Shown: piece by piece, positions 24,424 to 37,615 of the stretch
How positions within the stretch are numbered: position 1 is the stretch's first letter
Layout: each line of letters starts with the position of its first letter
Assembly (NCBI GenBank): GCA_958510875.1
Contig: OY294067.1
Location: 201,393,982 to 201,457,981, forward strand
DNA from: Endomychus coccineus
Taxonomy: Eukaryota; Arthropoda; Insecta; Coleoptera; Endomychidae
Direction of reading: 5' to 3'
Length of the DNA stretch: 64,000 bases
Position numbers and translations under genes: made by a program
The notes under the pieces: generated by a model
Database searches by the model: none
The model's input: the letters and a program-made list of their open reading frames with translations, nothing else
What the model was told of the DNA's origin: nothing

Positions 24424-26466
24424 GTGTCAGTTTTGATCATTCCAAAAATCACAGTAAATATCCCGCAGTTGAATCTCCCCATATCGTATTTGAATTTGCC
24501 GTCACATTTAAAACTCGCAGATCCACAGTTCAATGAATCTAGTAAAAATGATGCTAACATATTTTACAAATTATTGAACCGCAATCAAATTGAAGTAAAA
24601 AAAATTGTACTACAAGACACGGCACTAGGTTGGTTACTTATAGGCGAAATGAATAATACTCCGCCTAAAATAAGTTCATGCAACTTATCATTAAATCAAA
24701 ACCTCCACCACCAATTTTGGAAAATCGAAGAAACGTATTGCGAAAATAACTTTTCTAGAGAAGGAAATGATTGTGAAAACCATTTCAATACAAATTTTCG
24801 GCGCAATCGTACAGGTCGGTTCGTAGTGAAACTTCCGATCAAGGACAATATCTATGATTCAGGAGATTCATTTGAAAACGCTTTAAAACGATTTAAATCG
24901 GTAGAAAACAAATTAAACAAAAACGAAAAATTAAAAATTGAATACTCAAACTTTATAAACGAATATGAATCAATGGGGCACATGATACTTATAGACCCCA
25001 ACAAGCGTACAATCGAACCCGTATATTATCTACCAACCACATCACTGTGTTGAAAAGGAGTGTACAACTACCCGATTACGCGATACGCGTTGTCTTTGAT
25101 GCGTCCACAAAAACATCAAGTGGTCTGTCACTAAAAGTCGGACCCACAATTCAACCTGATTTGTTTCCAATTATAACTCGTTTTTGACTACATAACGTGG
25201 TAATTATGGCCGATATAAGTAAAATGTATCGTCAAATAAGTATTGATGAATCGCAACAAAATTTGCAAAGGATTCTCTGGCGAAATGATAGCAGCTCAGA
25301 GATAAAACACTACAAATTAACAACGGTAACTTACGGTATGAGCTCTTCTTCATTTTTAGCAACGAGAAGCCTTAAGCAACTAGCAATCGAAAATTCGGCA
25401 AAATATCCAGTAGAAAGCAATATCCATTTTATCAAGCTCCGGTTTCGAGTTGCGTAAATTGGCATCAAACAAACAAGAGGTTTTAAGCCATTTAAATAGC
25501 GAAGAAAATAATATATCTCAATATATCATTCCTAGCGATCAAACTATAAAAACGTTAGGTATAATTTGGAGCTCTAACAAGGATAATTCCGAATATCGTT
25601 CGTATGCGCGTACAATGATGCCAAGGGAAATCACGAAAAGAACCATATTATCAGCTATTTCGACCATTTTCGACTCTCTAGGTCTAGTCGGACCAATTAT
25701 TATTCAGGCTGAAATCATTCTTCAATCTCTTTGGCAATTGAAAAGTGGTTGGGACGATGAAATCCCAGCGGATCTTCAATCCGATTGGCTTAAATTTTAT
25801 CATCAATTATCTAACATCAATAGCATTTGCATTCCTCGACAAATTTTAATCGAAATACATACTCAAATTTATGGATTTTGTGACGCCTCCACAAAGGCTT
25901 ATGGAGCAGCCGTGTACATGTGCTCAAGAGACCCTGAAGGTACTATCTTAACTCGTTTAGTCTACGCAAAATCTAGAGTAGCTCTTTTGAAGGTGATTTC
26001 CTTGCCAAAACTAGAATTGTGTGGTGCCACATTGCTTGCACGATTAGTAGACAAACTACTAAAATCAATTGAAATTCACGTGCATGACGTATACATCTTT
26101 ACCGATTCAACAATTGTTCTATCTTGGATAGGAGCTGAATCTTCAATTTGGAGAACATTTGTTTCAAATAGAGTACCGGAAATTCAATCAATAACAAACT
26201 CAGAAAATTGGTATCATGTCGCATCTTCACTGAATCCAGCTGATATAATTTCAAGAGGCATAAATCCAAATGAGCTAGATGATTCGTCTTTGTGGTGGAT
26301 CGGACCTTCATTTGTCAAAACTGATCTTGAAAATTGCAGAAACGCTTCGCACATTTCAGACTTCTCTCGATATAATCAAGAAACACTAGAGCTAAAATTG
26401 AGAAACATTTCCTTACACGTTTTACTTGAATTCACGTTGTTTGATAAGGTAGTCATCTTTCAATAA
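24424..26466 (+). pseudogene. BEL/Pao reverse transcriptase and RNase H with catalytic deletion
   Basis: The Pao-type RT begins with the protease-RT linker (24424-25053). It continues as VVFDASTK, MADISKMYRQI (25203 onward) and TYGMSSSSF. At about 25420-25450 the text jumps to GFELRKLASN. The segment that should contain the YVDD box is absent, a deletion accompanied by a frameshift. 25450-26466 continues with the connection (IFDSLGLVGPI) and a Pao-type RNase H (FCDASTKAYGAAVY, SLPKLELCGA, FTDSTIVLSWI, NPADIISRG). The RT is therefore non-functional even apart from its stops. Confidence 0.88.
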
Positions 26467-26545
26467 ATTATTAAACGTTACCGCTTACTGTCTCAGATTT
26501 TCTCAGACTTCAAGGTTACCGAAATCACGCAAAACAATCGGTGCT

Positions 26546-28063
26546 TTGAATTTTAACGAAACTGATCTTGCCACTCAAGTCTTAATAAAAATCGTTCAAG
26601 CAGTTTCATTTCCAATCGATATTCATAATCTAAAAACTATCAGGACCATCAAACCAACGAGTAAATCAAAATTTTTAAATCCATTTCTTGATAGTGATGG
26701 AAATATAAGAGTTGGAGGTCGATTGAGAAATTCAAACCTCAAATACAATTATAAACACCCAATTCTGCTCCCATCCAAACACCCATCCACACGTCTGTTA
26801 ATAGAACGTGAACACAGAGCGAATTTACATCCTGGTACGCAAACGACACTATCAATTTTAAGACAAAATTATTGGCCTCTTAATGGAAAATCAGCTGTAA
26901 AGGGTGTGATAAGAAGTTGTCTGCGGTGTTCTAAAGCGAAGCCATCAACTCATTTTCCTTAAATGGGTGACCTTCCGGAATCAAGAATCACACCCTCTCG
27001 AATATTTTCCTCATGTGTTGATTATATAGGACCGTTTTAAACAAAAGACGGCAAATATCGTAATCGTAAATACATCAAGTCATACATATGTCTTTCCATT
27101 TGAATGTCAAGTAAGGCTGTTCACTTAGAGCTAGTGAGCAAACTTTCCACTGAGTGTTTTATAGGCGCTCTGAAAAGATTTGTTGCTAGATGCGATTTAT
27201 GTTCAAACATATACTCCGACAATGCTACAAATTTCACTGGTGCGAACAACGAATTGAGATTTATCAATAAAATATTGCAAGATAGTGAATTTAAACACTA
27301 CCTAAACAAGTGTCGAATTCAGTGGCATTTTATTCCTGCTCGCAGTTCTCACTTTGGCGGACTTTGGGAAGCTAATGTTGGCTCCGTAAAGCATCACTTG
27401 AAAAGTGTTTTATCCACTGTATACTTCACTTTCGGAGAGTCTACTTTATTATCACAAGTGGAAGCAGCACTCAATTCGCGCCCTCTTTCCCCAATGTCAA
27501 ACGACCCGAACGACCTTTGTGCTATCACACCAGGACACTTCATCATCGGCGAGGCCCTTGTAGCTGTACCAGAGAAAGACATAAGAAATGACACCATAAG
27601 CTATATATCCCGCTTCAAACATGTCCAAATGATGTCTCAGCATTTATGGACCCGCTGGACCCATGATTACCTGCACCATTTACAGCAGCGAACGAGGTGG
27701 ATGTTCCAGAAGTCATCTACAATTTCCGTTGGCTCTCTATGTATTCTTAAGGGAGATAACACGCCGACACTCCACTGGCCATTAGGTCGAATCATCGAAG
27801 TTTACCCCGGGCTAGATGGATCCGTAAGAGCAGTGACATACTTCCCAATCAAGACAATAGCTAACTTTATTTCAAAGGGATACTTTCAACGCGGGGAGTA
27901 TGTTAGGGCTTGTGTTGGGACTGTACCATGTGTGAAGTGCAGGTGGCCGCATATGAAAGAGTTGAAGCCATCTCTATCCCTCACGAGAGCCCGCTGTCTT
28001 AGCGACGCTCAGTATGCGATCAGCTTAGCGAGAGTAGACATTCATCTGCATTATTATATCTAA
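26546..28063 (+). pseudogene. BEL/Pao integrase
   Basis: The HHCC zinc finger reads HPGTQTTLSILRQNYW and CLRCSKAKP (26830-26950). The DDE core has VDYIGP (first Asp, after a stop at 26960), YSDNATNF (second Asp) and HFGGLWEANV (Glu, about 27350). The tail includes VGSLCILKGDNTP and WPLGRIIEVYPG, the DUF5641-type C-terminal region of BEL integrases. The frame runs through the start of the right LTR to 28063. Stops lie at about 26960, 27038 and 27100. A short purine-rich stretch, GCGGGGAG, just before 27901 is the likely polypurine tract. Confidence 0.88.
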
Positions 28064-28197
28064 TTTCGGAATAACTTGTCTAAAATAAACATTGTTTGCA
28101 CAGTTCTCTTATGTACTATGTTTATTAAAAAAATTAGAATACAGTCCACTTTCTAAATAATCACCAGCACGGAGATTCTCATTCGCACAGTCGAACA
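27901..28197 (+). repeat. Right LTR of the BEL element
   Basis: It starts TGTTAGGGCTTG and ends TCGAACA. It is 297 bp and is followed by the CATAT duplication. Confidence 0.93.
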
Positions 28198-28510
28198 CAT
28201 ATGTTACGTAGGCAAACTGGTCTCCTGTTGACATCTGCTGACGAGAGTCATATTGTCAATCATTCACGATTTTGGAGCACTCTAGGTATTTGATGAGCTC
28301 GATGTTGATTGTTTTTTCATCCATCACTTCAGAGGGCGAAAAGAATAGTGCAATGTGCAATGAAGGTATCATTATTGAGAAGGGTCTTCCTCCCTTCTTT
28401 AGTTATTGCTTGAACTCCAGCTATCTTCCAGCTGGGAGGAAACACGCTGAAATTTTACGAAAGGGTGATTAAAAGTGGTGTTAAATCCTGGGAACATCCC
28501 TTCAATACTG
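28198..28510 (-). pseudogene. Jockey-type RT fragment, upstream half (fingers), split by the BEL element
   Basis: On the minus strand VFPPSWKIAGVQAI is the LINE RT box before the first palm motif, and MSTGDQFAYVT corresponds to the R-x-STGDLL-x-YLT box. The gene continues across the BEL insertion into 18184-18615. A further match upstream of 28510 is not clear. It is a remnant with a stop before the STGD box. Confidence 0.75.
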
Positions 28511-28789
28511 ATGTATTGAAGGTGAATATGATTTGGTACTGCTGTTTTGGCTCCATTTTCTCGTACTGTCATAACTTATTTCTGATCTTTCTCGCCAAAA
28601 CAATCAGTTAGTGAGAATGGAACAATAGTACAATGAATATGTCAGGAAAAAACTGCTATTCTTGGTTTTAAGCTATTTTTTGTTATAAATCGAAAGCTAT
28701 TTTCAGCTAGTTTTCTGTGGTTTTGTTTAGCTTGGGTTCTCGTCGTAGCTAGACGTTCGTAGCTGTTGCTCTCATACTTAAAGTATAGT

Positions 28790-29410
28790 AGTAGTGATCG
28801 AAACGTAAGGTCCACCAGCAGAGCACAGGAAGAACAAGAAATGATTACTAGGGTTGTGGAGCGAGTATTACCTTCAGAGAGATTTCTGGATAAATTGTTC
28901 GACAAGTTATGGAAGCAATCCACTACCAAATTGGGTGAATAAATCAAGGTCATTGATGAAAAGGTGAACGCATCGAAATCTAAGTTAGAGTCTGCAAATA
29001 ATTCTTTGGAACAATATTCTAGAAGGAATAACTTAAGAATCTATGGAGTTTTCGCCAAACATAATGAGGATGTAGAAAAACTGGTAATCAATTTGTGTAA
29101 GTCCCAATTGAATGTGAACTTATCTACTGATGATATTGATTATTGTCACTGCTTAGCGAATGAAGAAACACATGAGCCCCCAATCAGATTCTCTCGACTT
29201 CATATTAAGAAAGGAGTTTTCAATTGGAAAAGTGAACTGAAGGGAACTAAAGTAGTAATAAGAGAAGATCTTACAACGAGAAGAGTTGACATTTTGAGAA
29301 ATTCTATGAAGAAATTCGGTTATCGAAATGTCTGGACAAGTGGTGAAAATATCCTATACAAAGTGGATAGTAAAATTAACGTAAGTAAAAACATCATTGG
29401 ATATAGATAA
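28790..29410 (+). pseudogene. LINE ORF1 protein (coiled coil + RNA-binding region)
   Basis: This ORF1-type RNA-binding protein has VERVLPSERFLDKLFDKLWK, an in-frame TAA at 28939-28941, then a coiled-coil stretch leading to LEQYSRRNNLRIYGV. That is the signature of insect LINE ORF1 proteins (leucine-rich coil, RRNNLRI box, then KLKGT-IREDLT). The tail reads ELKGTKVVIREDLTTRRVDI and FGYRNVWTSGENILYKV. It lies about 350 bases upstream of a LINE ORF2 on the same strand and may be part of the same element. Confidence 0.75.
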
Positions 29411-29750
29411 TGTCGTATTATAGTTAAATTAACAGTGGAGTTATACATTTACCTTCGTTAGCAGGCCTTATTTGTTGAACATATTGCAAATTTTTCTTTC
29501 GTTTGTTCTGTATTGTTTTCCATTCGTATAGTACCTATTGCCTATTATCTCACTCTTCAGGACTTGTATGTTGTTTCATTTCTGACTGCCCAATAAGTAC
29601 TGATAATTTAATAAACTTAATTTTTCTATTTTGGTTCATTTCTTCTGTTTCGTTTATTGCACCCAAATAAATTCAGGGAGGAAGACATCAAACTCTGGTT
29701 GAATAACATAAATATGAGGTGTTAAATTTATAATAAGAATTTAACATAGC
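29411..29750 (+). other. Non-coding stretch between ORF1 and ORF2 remains
   Basis: T-rich and AT-rich with no frame. It occupies the place where the start of the endonuclease would be expected, so it may be an insertion or a deletion scar. Confidence 0.35.
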
Positions 29751-29759
29751 GCATGCGAA

Positions 29760-32255
29760 GATTTGTTCATCAGAACCAAAGTAATTCGAAATATAATTGA
29801 TGATGAAAAATATTATATTCTTGCCATGAGTGAAACTTTGCTGACTAGTGATACAGATGATATTTTCGCGATTGACAGATTTTTTTTGTACATAGAAATA
29901 GACAGGGAAGGAGAGGGGAAGTGGAATTGCGCATTGTATATAGACAACAAAATTAGCAATAAAATTGTAGAGTCTAGCCATAATATTGAACAACTCTGGA
30001 TACTTCGTAATATAATTGGATACTCCTTTGTAATCAATGTCGTATATTATGTACGACATATGATTACAAAACATTTTTTGATAAATTCAGCAATTCTATA
30101 GTGCGGTGTGTGCTAATTTCGGATAATACTAATTGCATAGGAGATTTCAGTATTAATTTTCTAGATGGAGATAAACCAGCGGTAAAACTATTTAAAAATC
30201 TACTCTATATTTGTGATTTGAATCAATTAATAGTAGAACCTACAAGGATAACGCAATCTAGTATTACTCTAATTGATCATATAATAGTGAACAACACATC
30301 TGGTGTAAATAAATTTGGTAACATAGAGCTTGCATTTATTGATCATTCGCTCGTGTATTGTCATAAACTTTTCATTGAAGAAAGAACATGGGCGAAAATA
30401 TATGTTTACGGATTATAACAATATTAACCTCAAAAATTCTGAAATTGATTTGAATAATTTGCTTCTCAATAATATTTATGACATAAATAATAATGATGAT
30501 GAAGTAAACTATTTCAATACGAATGTGATGAATTTAATGAATAAGCATGCACCACTCAGAAGCGGGAAAGCAGGTAAACCTAAAACACCATGAATAACTG
30601 ATGTCATAAGAAATACTATAAAACTAAGAAACAGAGCTAAACTTAAATTTAGAAAAACCAAGTTACAAGGGCACTGGGATTATCATGAACAGTTTCGTAA
30701 TATAACAGAGGTCGCTATAAAAAGTGGAAAAAAAAAGCTTATTTGCAATTCAAATTGAGTTCCAAAAATACGAAACGTATTCGGCAAGAACTAAAATCTT
30801 TGCAAGTAGTTCAACATAAATTATATAATCAACTTCCAGATCATCTAAGTGATGTGAATAAGATAAATAACTATTTTCTAGACAGTATACCGACTGAACG
30901 TGGAGAATCAAGCAATCTGCATTTAGACACTGAGTAATATTTATTTATTTATTTATTTATTTGCCGACAAGCTTTGAATTTCATCTTGTAACTGAAAAGC
31001 TAGCAACAGACATAATCCATGGAATCAGATCAAATGCAACGGGTGTGGATGGTATAAATATTGTCATGCTCAAGTATTGTTGTCCGTATATTATACCATT
31101 TATTACCCATATTATTAACAGCTGCCTAATAATGAATAAAGTCCCCTACATGTGGAAAAAACTATTGTAATGTCATTAATATTTTACCAGCAGTTTGATC
31201 GGGCTTTAGGCAAGACTACTTATGTACAACTACTTCACTAAATGTACTGGATGACATACATTAGGCAACAGATGCTGGACAAATTAGCATTTTAGTGCTG
31301 TTAGATTTCAGTGTAGCGTTTGATACCATATCGCACAAACTTCTAATTACACTTCTGCATTACTTCGGATTTAATGAAGATTCGGTTTTGTTACTTGAAG
31401 ATTATTTTATTGACAGAAAACAGTGTGTCAAAGTAAATCCCTCAGTGTCACATGAACGTACTATCTTATCTAGTGCTCAGATTGTATTGAATTTTGCAAA
31501 TGTCACTTATATGTCGATGATACACAAGTTTATCATAGCTTTCAACCGAATCAGATCAAGACTGCAGTAGAGCAATAAGATCTTTTTTCTATCCAACAGT
31601 TTGCTAAATCTCATACATCATATCTAAGCTCTAATAAATCCAAAGTTATTATCGTTGGTAAGCCAGCATTGATTAATAATCTAGACAAAAGTGGAATCAT
31701 ACTGGGAATGAATGATGCAGAAATTCAAATAGTTCAAGATGCAAAAAATTTGGAGTTGATCGTAGATAACACGTTTAGATATAAAGCTTAAGTTGATAAA
31801 TATATCAAATATGTTAAAACTCGATTGAAGTTGTTATATTCACACAGAAATGTTTTAAAACGCTATGCAAAAAATTCGAAATTATTGCTTACGTTACATA
31901 TATGGTAAAAGAAGGTATGATAGAATCTCACATGAATTAATTGATACTAAGTGGCAAAATATGAAAAATCGGTCTCACTCTTCTTCATTCTGTTATGCAA
32001 TTTCGGAGACCAGCATATTTGTATAATAGAATACGGTTTTGGACGGATATATGTGATTTGAATGTCAGACATGAATTTAAAATCACTCCTCCTCTGTATA
32101 AGTCTAATAGCTTCAAACGATGTTTTTCATATCAAATATATAAGTTGTATAATGAACTCCCGAACAATTTTAAGCTAAGTATAATATCGTCTTTGAAGAA
32201 ACAAATTTATAATATACGGTTTCAGAAACAAACCGATGAGAATCAAGTGAGATAG
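29760..32255 (+). pseudogene. Jockey-type LINE ORF2 (endonuclease + RT), heavily decayed
   Basis: The endonuclease pieces are ILAMSETLLTSDTDDI (29819 onward; MSETWL box) and GDFSINFLDGD with LIDHIIVNN (30137-30300). The RT pieces are ATGVDGINIVMLKYC (31040), LLDFSVAFDTISHKLL (31298; first catalytic Asp present), RKQCVKVN, and, in a different frame near 31515, LYVDDTQVYHSF (catalytic box). The stretch between, with the GVPQGS box, is missing. A (TTTA)n run at 30938-30961 interrupts the linker. The C-terminal part continues 31995-32255. At least four frames are used. Confidence 0.82.
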
Positions 32256-32540
32256 TTTATCAGAATCCTATGAATTATATTTAATAATCTAGTTATTTCA
32301 AAATATTATAGCGACAGAAAGTAGATTAAATTAGAATGTAGGAATTTAGTGCATATTAGCGGAATTCATTATTCTAGGGTTAAAGTGGTAGATCGAGGGG
32401 TGTTCGCTGTCCGCTTGAACTTCGTCCTAAGATTTCCAATTCAGTTGTTCATATCATAGTAATACACTGGTAATGTGATATAGGGTTGTAAAAACTATTT
32501 TCTGGACATAAAGATGTATTATTATTATTATTATTATCAG
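32256..32540 (+). other. 3' UTR and (ATT)n tail of the LINE
   Basis: The stretch ends in ATTATTATTATTATTATT at about 32518-32537, a common LINE tail type. Confidence 0.55.
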
Positions 32541-34860
32541 TCGTTAGTGGAACATGTGACGAGTTCAAAACAAAACCAAAAAGTTATGTCCCTCCGCCTT
32601 GGGCTATTTTGAGAATATCATAAAGTTTATGAATTTGTTTTCCATGAGAACGGTGGGTCCGGGAGGAAAATATTTGGATAAAAATTGTAGAGAACAATAC
32701 AATCTTCAATTTATCTCATACAGACTCTGCACTAGAGCCAAGAGTGCGAGGAGCAGAGGATGCCAAAGTTGCCAATATTACTTTCTTCGTTCTCGACGCA
32801 AAAAAAAATTGCGCCGGAGTGGAAATATAAAAGCAGAAGAAAAACCACAAAATAAGTATATGCACGTTTTTTCCTACGATTATGTAACTGAGATAGCGCT
32901 CCAATTTTCCGATATGTATGCTTTTGGAAATACCCAAGGAATGGAGGCTAATGGGAATTTACAGAGATTAGAAGTAGAAAGTATAATTCATTTCAGAATC
33001 GTTCTATAAAATGCCAATGTTATTGCTTCATACTGGATTTTGTTGATAACCAATTTAGATATTGACCATCAATTGATATTGTTGAAAAGAGGAATGTTTG
33101 CAATAGTAAGGTAGTTTTACTTGTGAAATATATTTTGCTTTGATCGGTAGTTGAGTAGTCTATGAAGATTCGCTCCTTCACAATTTCTGGATCTTCCTCT
33201 TAATGCACATTTCTTCTTTGGCTCTTCTTCAACAGCGTGTGTTTCTCCAATGAATTCCGATGATGTCCTTGCCCTCGACTCCTTTTCAATATCCAGCACA
33301 TTGGTGTACGTTACGCTGATAGATTTGGGAGGCCAATAAGAAAGTTTTGACGGTCTCTCTATGTCGATTGAAGTCACTTTGCTGCAGTTCTCCCTCCAAG
33401 GGACCTAGGACAGAAGACTGGCTTCTGCATCTGCAAGTTTCACCACAATTACTAGTTTTCCATACTCAAGTGATTAGCTTCATTACGTTTCCGGACACTG
33501 TTTCCCTCATATTCACCTCTGCTTAAAGCCCTTGTACTGTGTTTCTTCAACGCCAATTCGAGGGATATTTACTATTTTGGAAACTCCCATCAAGTGCAGC
33601 ATCGTTACTTTCAGTGGATGCGACATCATCTCCTTATTTCCAAAGTGAATCATAACTAGTGGCGCAACTTGTAAAGGCTGGCATTCTATACGTCGAATTT
33701 AAAATAAACTAGAAATGTGTTGCCGCTCGGAGAAAGCTAAATAGTGGACGTGGTACTGCTTTTTATATAATAATTCCACATTCTATATGATATTCTTTCC
33801 ATATGTGTTGATAGTATTCAAATTAATAATGTTTTCAAGGAAATATACAAAAGCCAATCTTCCTTTTCAGGCAATTGAACACGAGTGTGTTGACTGGGAG
33901 CTCAGTGACCTAGCCACTAGATCACATCGCCGTTTATTCTGAACTGTTAAGATACGGGGTAAATTGAACTTTATTTCAATGATTGTTTTTGTTGCTATTT
34001 TTAAACGATTTTGTTCTAATTTGGGTGTAAACAGTGTCAAATTAACTTGAATTTGAATTGAATCGGTTCAATGTATTTTTTTTATTCCTACTATTTTTTC
34101 ATTTCCTACCATTCAGAAGAGAATGTGTTAATCACACAATTTTTCTGAAAAGCAATAGAGTTTGTCCCCGAACAGCTAACGATTTTTGTCAAAATTTGCA
34201 TATGATGGAACCTTTCATTTATCAGTTATCGTGTAGACAAATTTCGTGACGAACATACAGACTAGCAGACAGATAGACAGACGGATTCTTTCGAAGCTGC
34301 TTAAAGTACTACGGTGAAGAAATTTCTAACGAATTTGAGAATAGCTTGAGCGAATGCAAAATTCTCCTCCGACTTCTTCGCAAAGAGTGTCTCCACTGTG
34401 GAGCATAAAAAATTTTTCACTCGAAAAGTCATTTTTGACGCCCTCTGTGCTTTGCACTTTTGGTTGTAGCGCAGCGACCGCACGTGATAAATTGTGGAGA
34501 ATATTTTTCCCCATGACCTACCGTTCCCGCGGAAAATGAAATCCAAATACATTTGATCTTACCAAAAATGATCAAGGGGTCTCAACTATTTGCTTTTGAG
34601 TTGTTCACAGTTCATGGCTTGCTAACGATTTATTTGAAAAGAAGTTTGGACCATTTTTTCCACAGAATTTTAGAAATTTATTGTACTACAAACGAGTTGT
34701 GTGTTCATGATCGGATAACATCGGGAGAGCATCAGAATTATTATATAGTATATATTGTTGCAGTGCAATCCATCATCAATATACTTATTACGTTATATCT
34801 CATAACAACATGAATATACTTTTTAATCCTGTGAATAAACGCTTGAGATTCCATTTGGAT
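32541..34860. other. Stretch without recognised genes
   Basis: A 136-codon frame at 32599-33009 (Lys/Arg-rich middle, RRKKKLRRSGN) and an 86-codon minus frame at 33117-33377 have no motif I know. Either could be an exon or chance. Nothing else is supported. Confidence 0.3.
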
Positions 34861-34869
34861 GGAAAACTT

Positions 34870-35515
34870 GATTACTCTTACCACATTGATTATCTATGTT
34901 ATAACCTAAATAGAGCTGCTTAGGCAACTCAAGTAGATATAGAGATTCTTTTTTGGGGTCATATCCCTCAGTTTCCGAGAGTATTTGTTATCCATAAAAG
35001 AATTCTCAGAAATATGTCCCATATGAAATATATAGATCCAAGTAGAGGAGTATTCAAGACGAATGTATTGCTATTTGGTATATGATATTCGAATCTTTGA
35101 TAGTGTGATTTTTCTACGTGAACATGTAGACAAAAACCAAACTGATCTTCCAGATCATGCGTATCCAACCAGTCACAGAAAAAATATTGCTACTCAATCC
35201 ATAGATTGAATTTCACAGAGAAAGGTGTTTCATATTCTCCCATGAAATGTTACAATATTCTGCCTATATCTGTAAAGTCTATCGAACATTTCAAAATATT
35301 TAAAACTTAGCCTTTAAGTTGTATTTGTCAAATTGAATCATATTCAATTGATGAATTCTGATGAAATGTTGCAAATGTTAATAGAATTATGTTGTTTCCA
35401 AACATGTTAACATTATTAGTAAGGAGTGCTCTGTACTTCCCTGGATTTACCTCTGACTCCCCAAATTAATTATACCTCAATGTAATGGACTTGGCAAATA
35501 AAGAATATGAATATG
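34870..35515 (+). pseudogene. 5'-truncated jockey-type LINE: end of RT and 3' tail
   Basis: FWGHIPQFPRVFVIHKRILR near 34950 matches the thumb region of jockey RTs (FWGNS-x-x-x-FRVFxxQKRIxR). It is followed by the C-terminal pieces IFDSVIFLREHV and YNILP. The end shows AATAAAGAATATGAATATGG at about 35499-35518. Frameshifts and stops are present. Confidence 0.65.
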
Positions 35516-35519
35516 GATA

Positions 35520-36310
35520 TTACCTCATCCAATTCAATACGGGAATGTCAATTCTGGTAAATTTGTTACAGATCGGAGAGTTTCGAGAATTAACGCATAC
35601 AAATATACTGCTTCGAACGGGTATAGTTTATTGAAAGCAATATAACAGTGAATGAATCAATATTTATACTAACATATGAACTATAGAGAGTGAAAACGAA
35701 GCAAAGCTCACTTCAGTTATACCGTGTTTACAAACTTTCACTATAAAAATCGTTTCAGTCATAGCGTTCTTGTAATAAATGCTTAAGAATATCACCATTT
35801 ACATCAGTGAAAATTTTTTTGCTTCGTTTATAAAGAGCGCCCGTTCCATTCATGATTGATTCATGCCTTTCTTCAGAATCCGTCAAATCAGTGCATACTG
35901 TCGAGTTTCACATTGTATTCGTAAATTGTGAGCACCCTCCATTAACAGTTAGCCGGATAGTGCAATGGTGTGAGGTTTGGAGATGAACCTCAACTACTCA
36001 CGCTAGTGTATTTCATACCCCATTGACAGTGAATTAGTCGACATTATGTTATAATTACGTCATATGTCTTGCTGTGTCTATCTCACCTATTATTGAAGTG
36101 TCAGGTACAAATCATTCCAGTCCCGATATAGGAGCTGAATGCATATTTTCAGAATTTTCGCATAGCTATGTAAATACATATTTTCAGACGATTCATATTC
36201 TTAGCATTTTGAAGCTCATACAAGTAACCGAAGAATGCTCCTGCAGTATACATATCATTCATCAGGCATCGCATACCAGTTTGAAACTCAAAATTCCTCA
36301 CCAAAGGTGA
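35520..36310. other. No recognisable gene
   Basis: AT-rich sequence with no coding motif. A 78-codon frame at 36074-36310 is unrecognised. Confidence 0.35.
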
Positions 36311-36315
36311 ATTTC

Positions 36316-37615
36316 AAGCTATGGCTCAAGCCATTTCCGACGAACAATCTGGAGAAGAAGTTGGCGGAGAATCATATACGTGAGAAGATGAAGCTATATC
36401 ATGGAGTGAGCACGAAACGGAATCAGAAGAAGAATTAAGTGCAGCAGATCCAGATTTGCGTACTTCAGATCTCGATGAGCACTGTTCAGTTCTCGATGAA
36501 GACAGTGAAGCCTGAGATCAATATTTTGTGGAAAAAATAATGCTAAATGTGGAAGAAAATATGTTTCGTGAGTAAATTTTTTTCGAAATTATTGAGAAAA
36601 GTATTTCAAGAATGTTTCCTGAACCAAAACATAGTGCACATAATATTACTGAAGAGAGAAGATCTTATTACTGAAAATAACATAGTAAATATTGTTTATT
36701 GTGCAAATTTAGGAATCGTGAAATGGGAAATAAGTTACGATTTGCCACGAGATGCTAAAAGTACCATAAAAACTGAAATCCAATCATTTCTAGGATTTTG
36801 ACTACTAGCAGGAACAAAAAATCACAACGATACATATTTCCTTGAATTATGGTCTAAATGTGGCACCGGATCCGATATATTTAGAGCATGCATGTCATGC
36901 GGTCATGTCCTTTGGCGATACCACTCCTGAGAGACAAAACTACAATCATCGGAACACTAAAAAAAAACGTGAACTACCGTCGGAGTTATTGCCGAGTAAA
37001 ATAAGAGAAGCTTGTTCGTCCATATTTGGTTTTCAAACAGAATACACCATTATGTCCTATGTCCCGAAAAAAACAGAGCAGTAGTTCTATTACCTACTAT
37101 GCACGAGCAATAGATCCCGGAACGAATAAGCCTGTCATTATTATGAATTACAATTCCAATAAGAGTTGATGGAATGTGCCCAATATAGCCTGTATCCAGA
37201 ACAACAAGGAGATGGCCTTCAACGATATTTTTCCTTTCACTGAACATACCTGGTATGAATAGTCAAATCTAGTACAATGCTACACATCGGTAATGGTCAA
37301 AAATACAAAAGAATATCTCTTAAAACATTATCGGTGTTTTTGATGATACCACATCTTTCGGAAAAAGCTTAACTAAAAACGTTACCAGTGGATATCCAAT
37401 TGTTTCCAGGCAAATACAATCAACACCAGGAACAGTATGAAGAATAATCACCAGCAAAAATACGAAAACGGTGCTCTTGTTGAGGAAGGCAGGAAAAAAG
37501 AGTCACAACTATGTCATGCCATACATAGTGAGAAACCGGTATGTGAAAAACATGCTGTTACTGTTAGTACTTGTGCAGAGTGCACTAATGATGACGATCG
37601 GGTATAATGATGAGC
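36316..37615 (+). pseudogene. piggyBac-like transposase, decayed
   Basis: This would be the cut-and-paste transposase of a piggyBac element. An acidic N-terminus (EDEAISWSEHETESEEEL) precedes EIQSFLGF/LLAGTKNHND and LWSKCGTGSDIFRACMS at about 36770-36900, matching the IxxFLGLLILAG and PIFRATMS boxes. YTIMSYVPKK (37044-37073), AVVLLPTMHE and KPVIIMNYNSNKS (about 37128-37166) match YVPKK, LLSTMH and DYNxTKGGVD. A cysteine-rich tail (KRCSC near 37460, VCEKH, CAEC near 37575) matches the C-terminal CRD. At least four frameshifts and several stops are present. No inverted ends were identified. It adjoins the virus-like unit. Confidence 0.75.

Larger units (their letters stand above)
18616..28197 (+). 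mobile_element. BEL/Pao LTR retrotransposon with two later insertions
   Basis: The two LTRs are each 297 bp once the later solo LTR is removed. They are flanked by a 5-bp duplication CATAT (18611-18615 and 28198-28202). Without its two insertions the element is about 6.0 kb, a usual BEL/Pao size. The internal region runs primer-binding site, gag with a DUF1759-type region, zinc knuckles, aspartic protease, RT (catalytic box deleted), RNase H and integrase. Stops and frameshifts throughout make it inactive. The left LTR begins CA where the right begins TG, consistent with mutation. Confidence 0.93.

Noticed and set aside
33880..33960. tRNA or SINE head around GGGAGCTCAGTGACCTAG
   Set aside because: It is A-box-like only. 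No B box, cloverleaf or tail was found.
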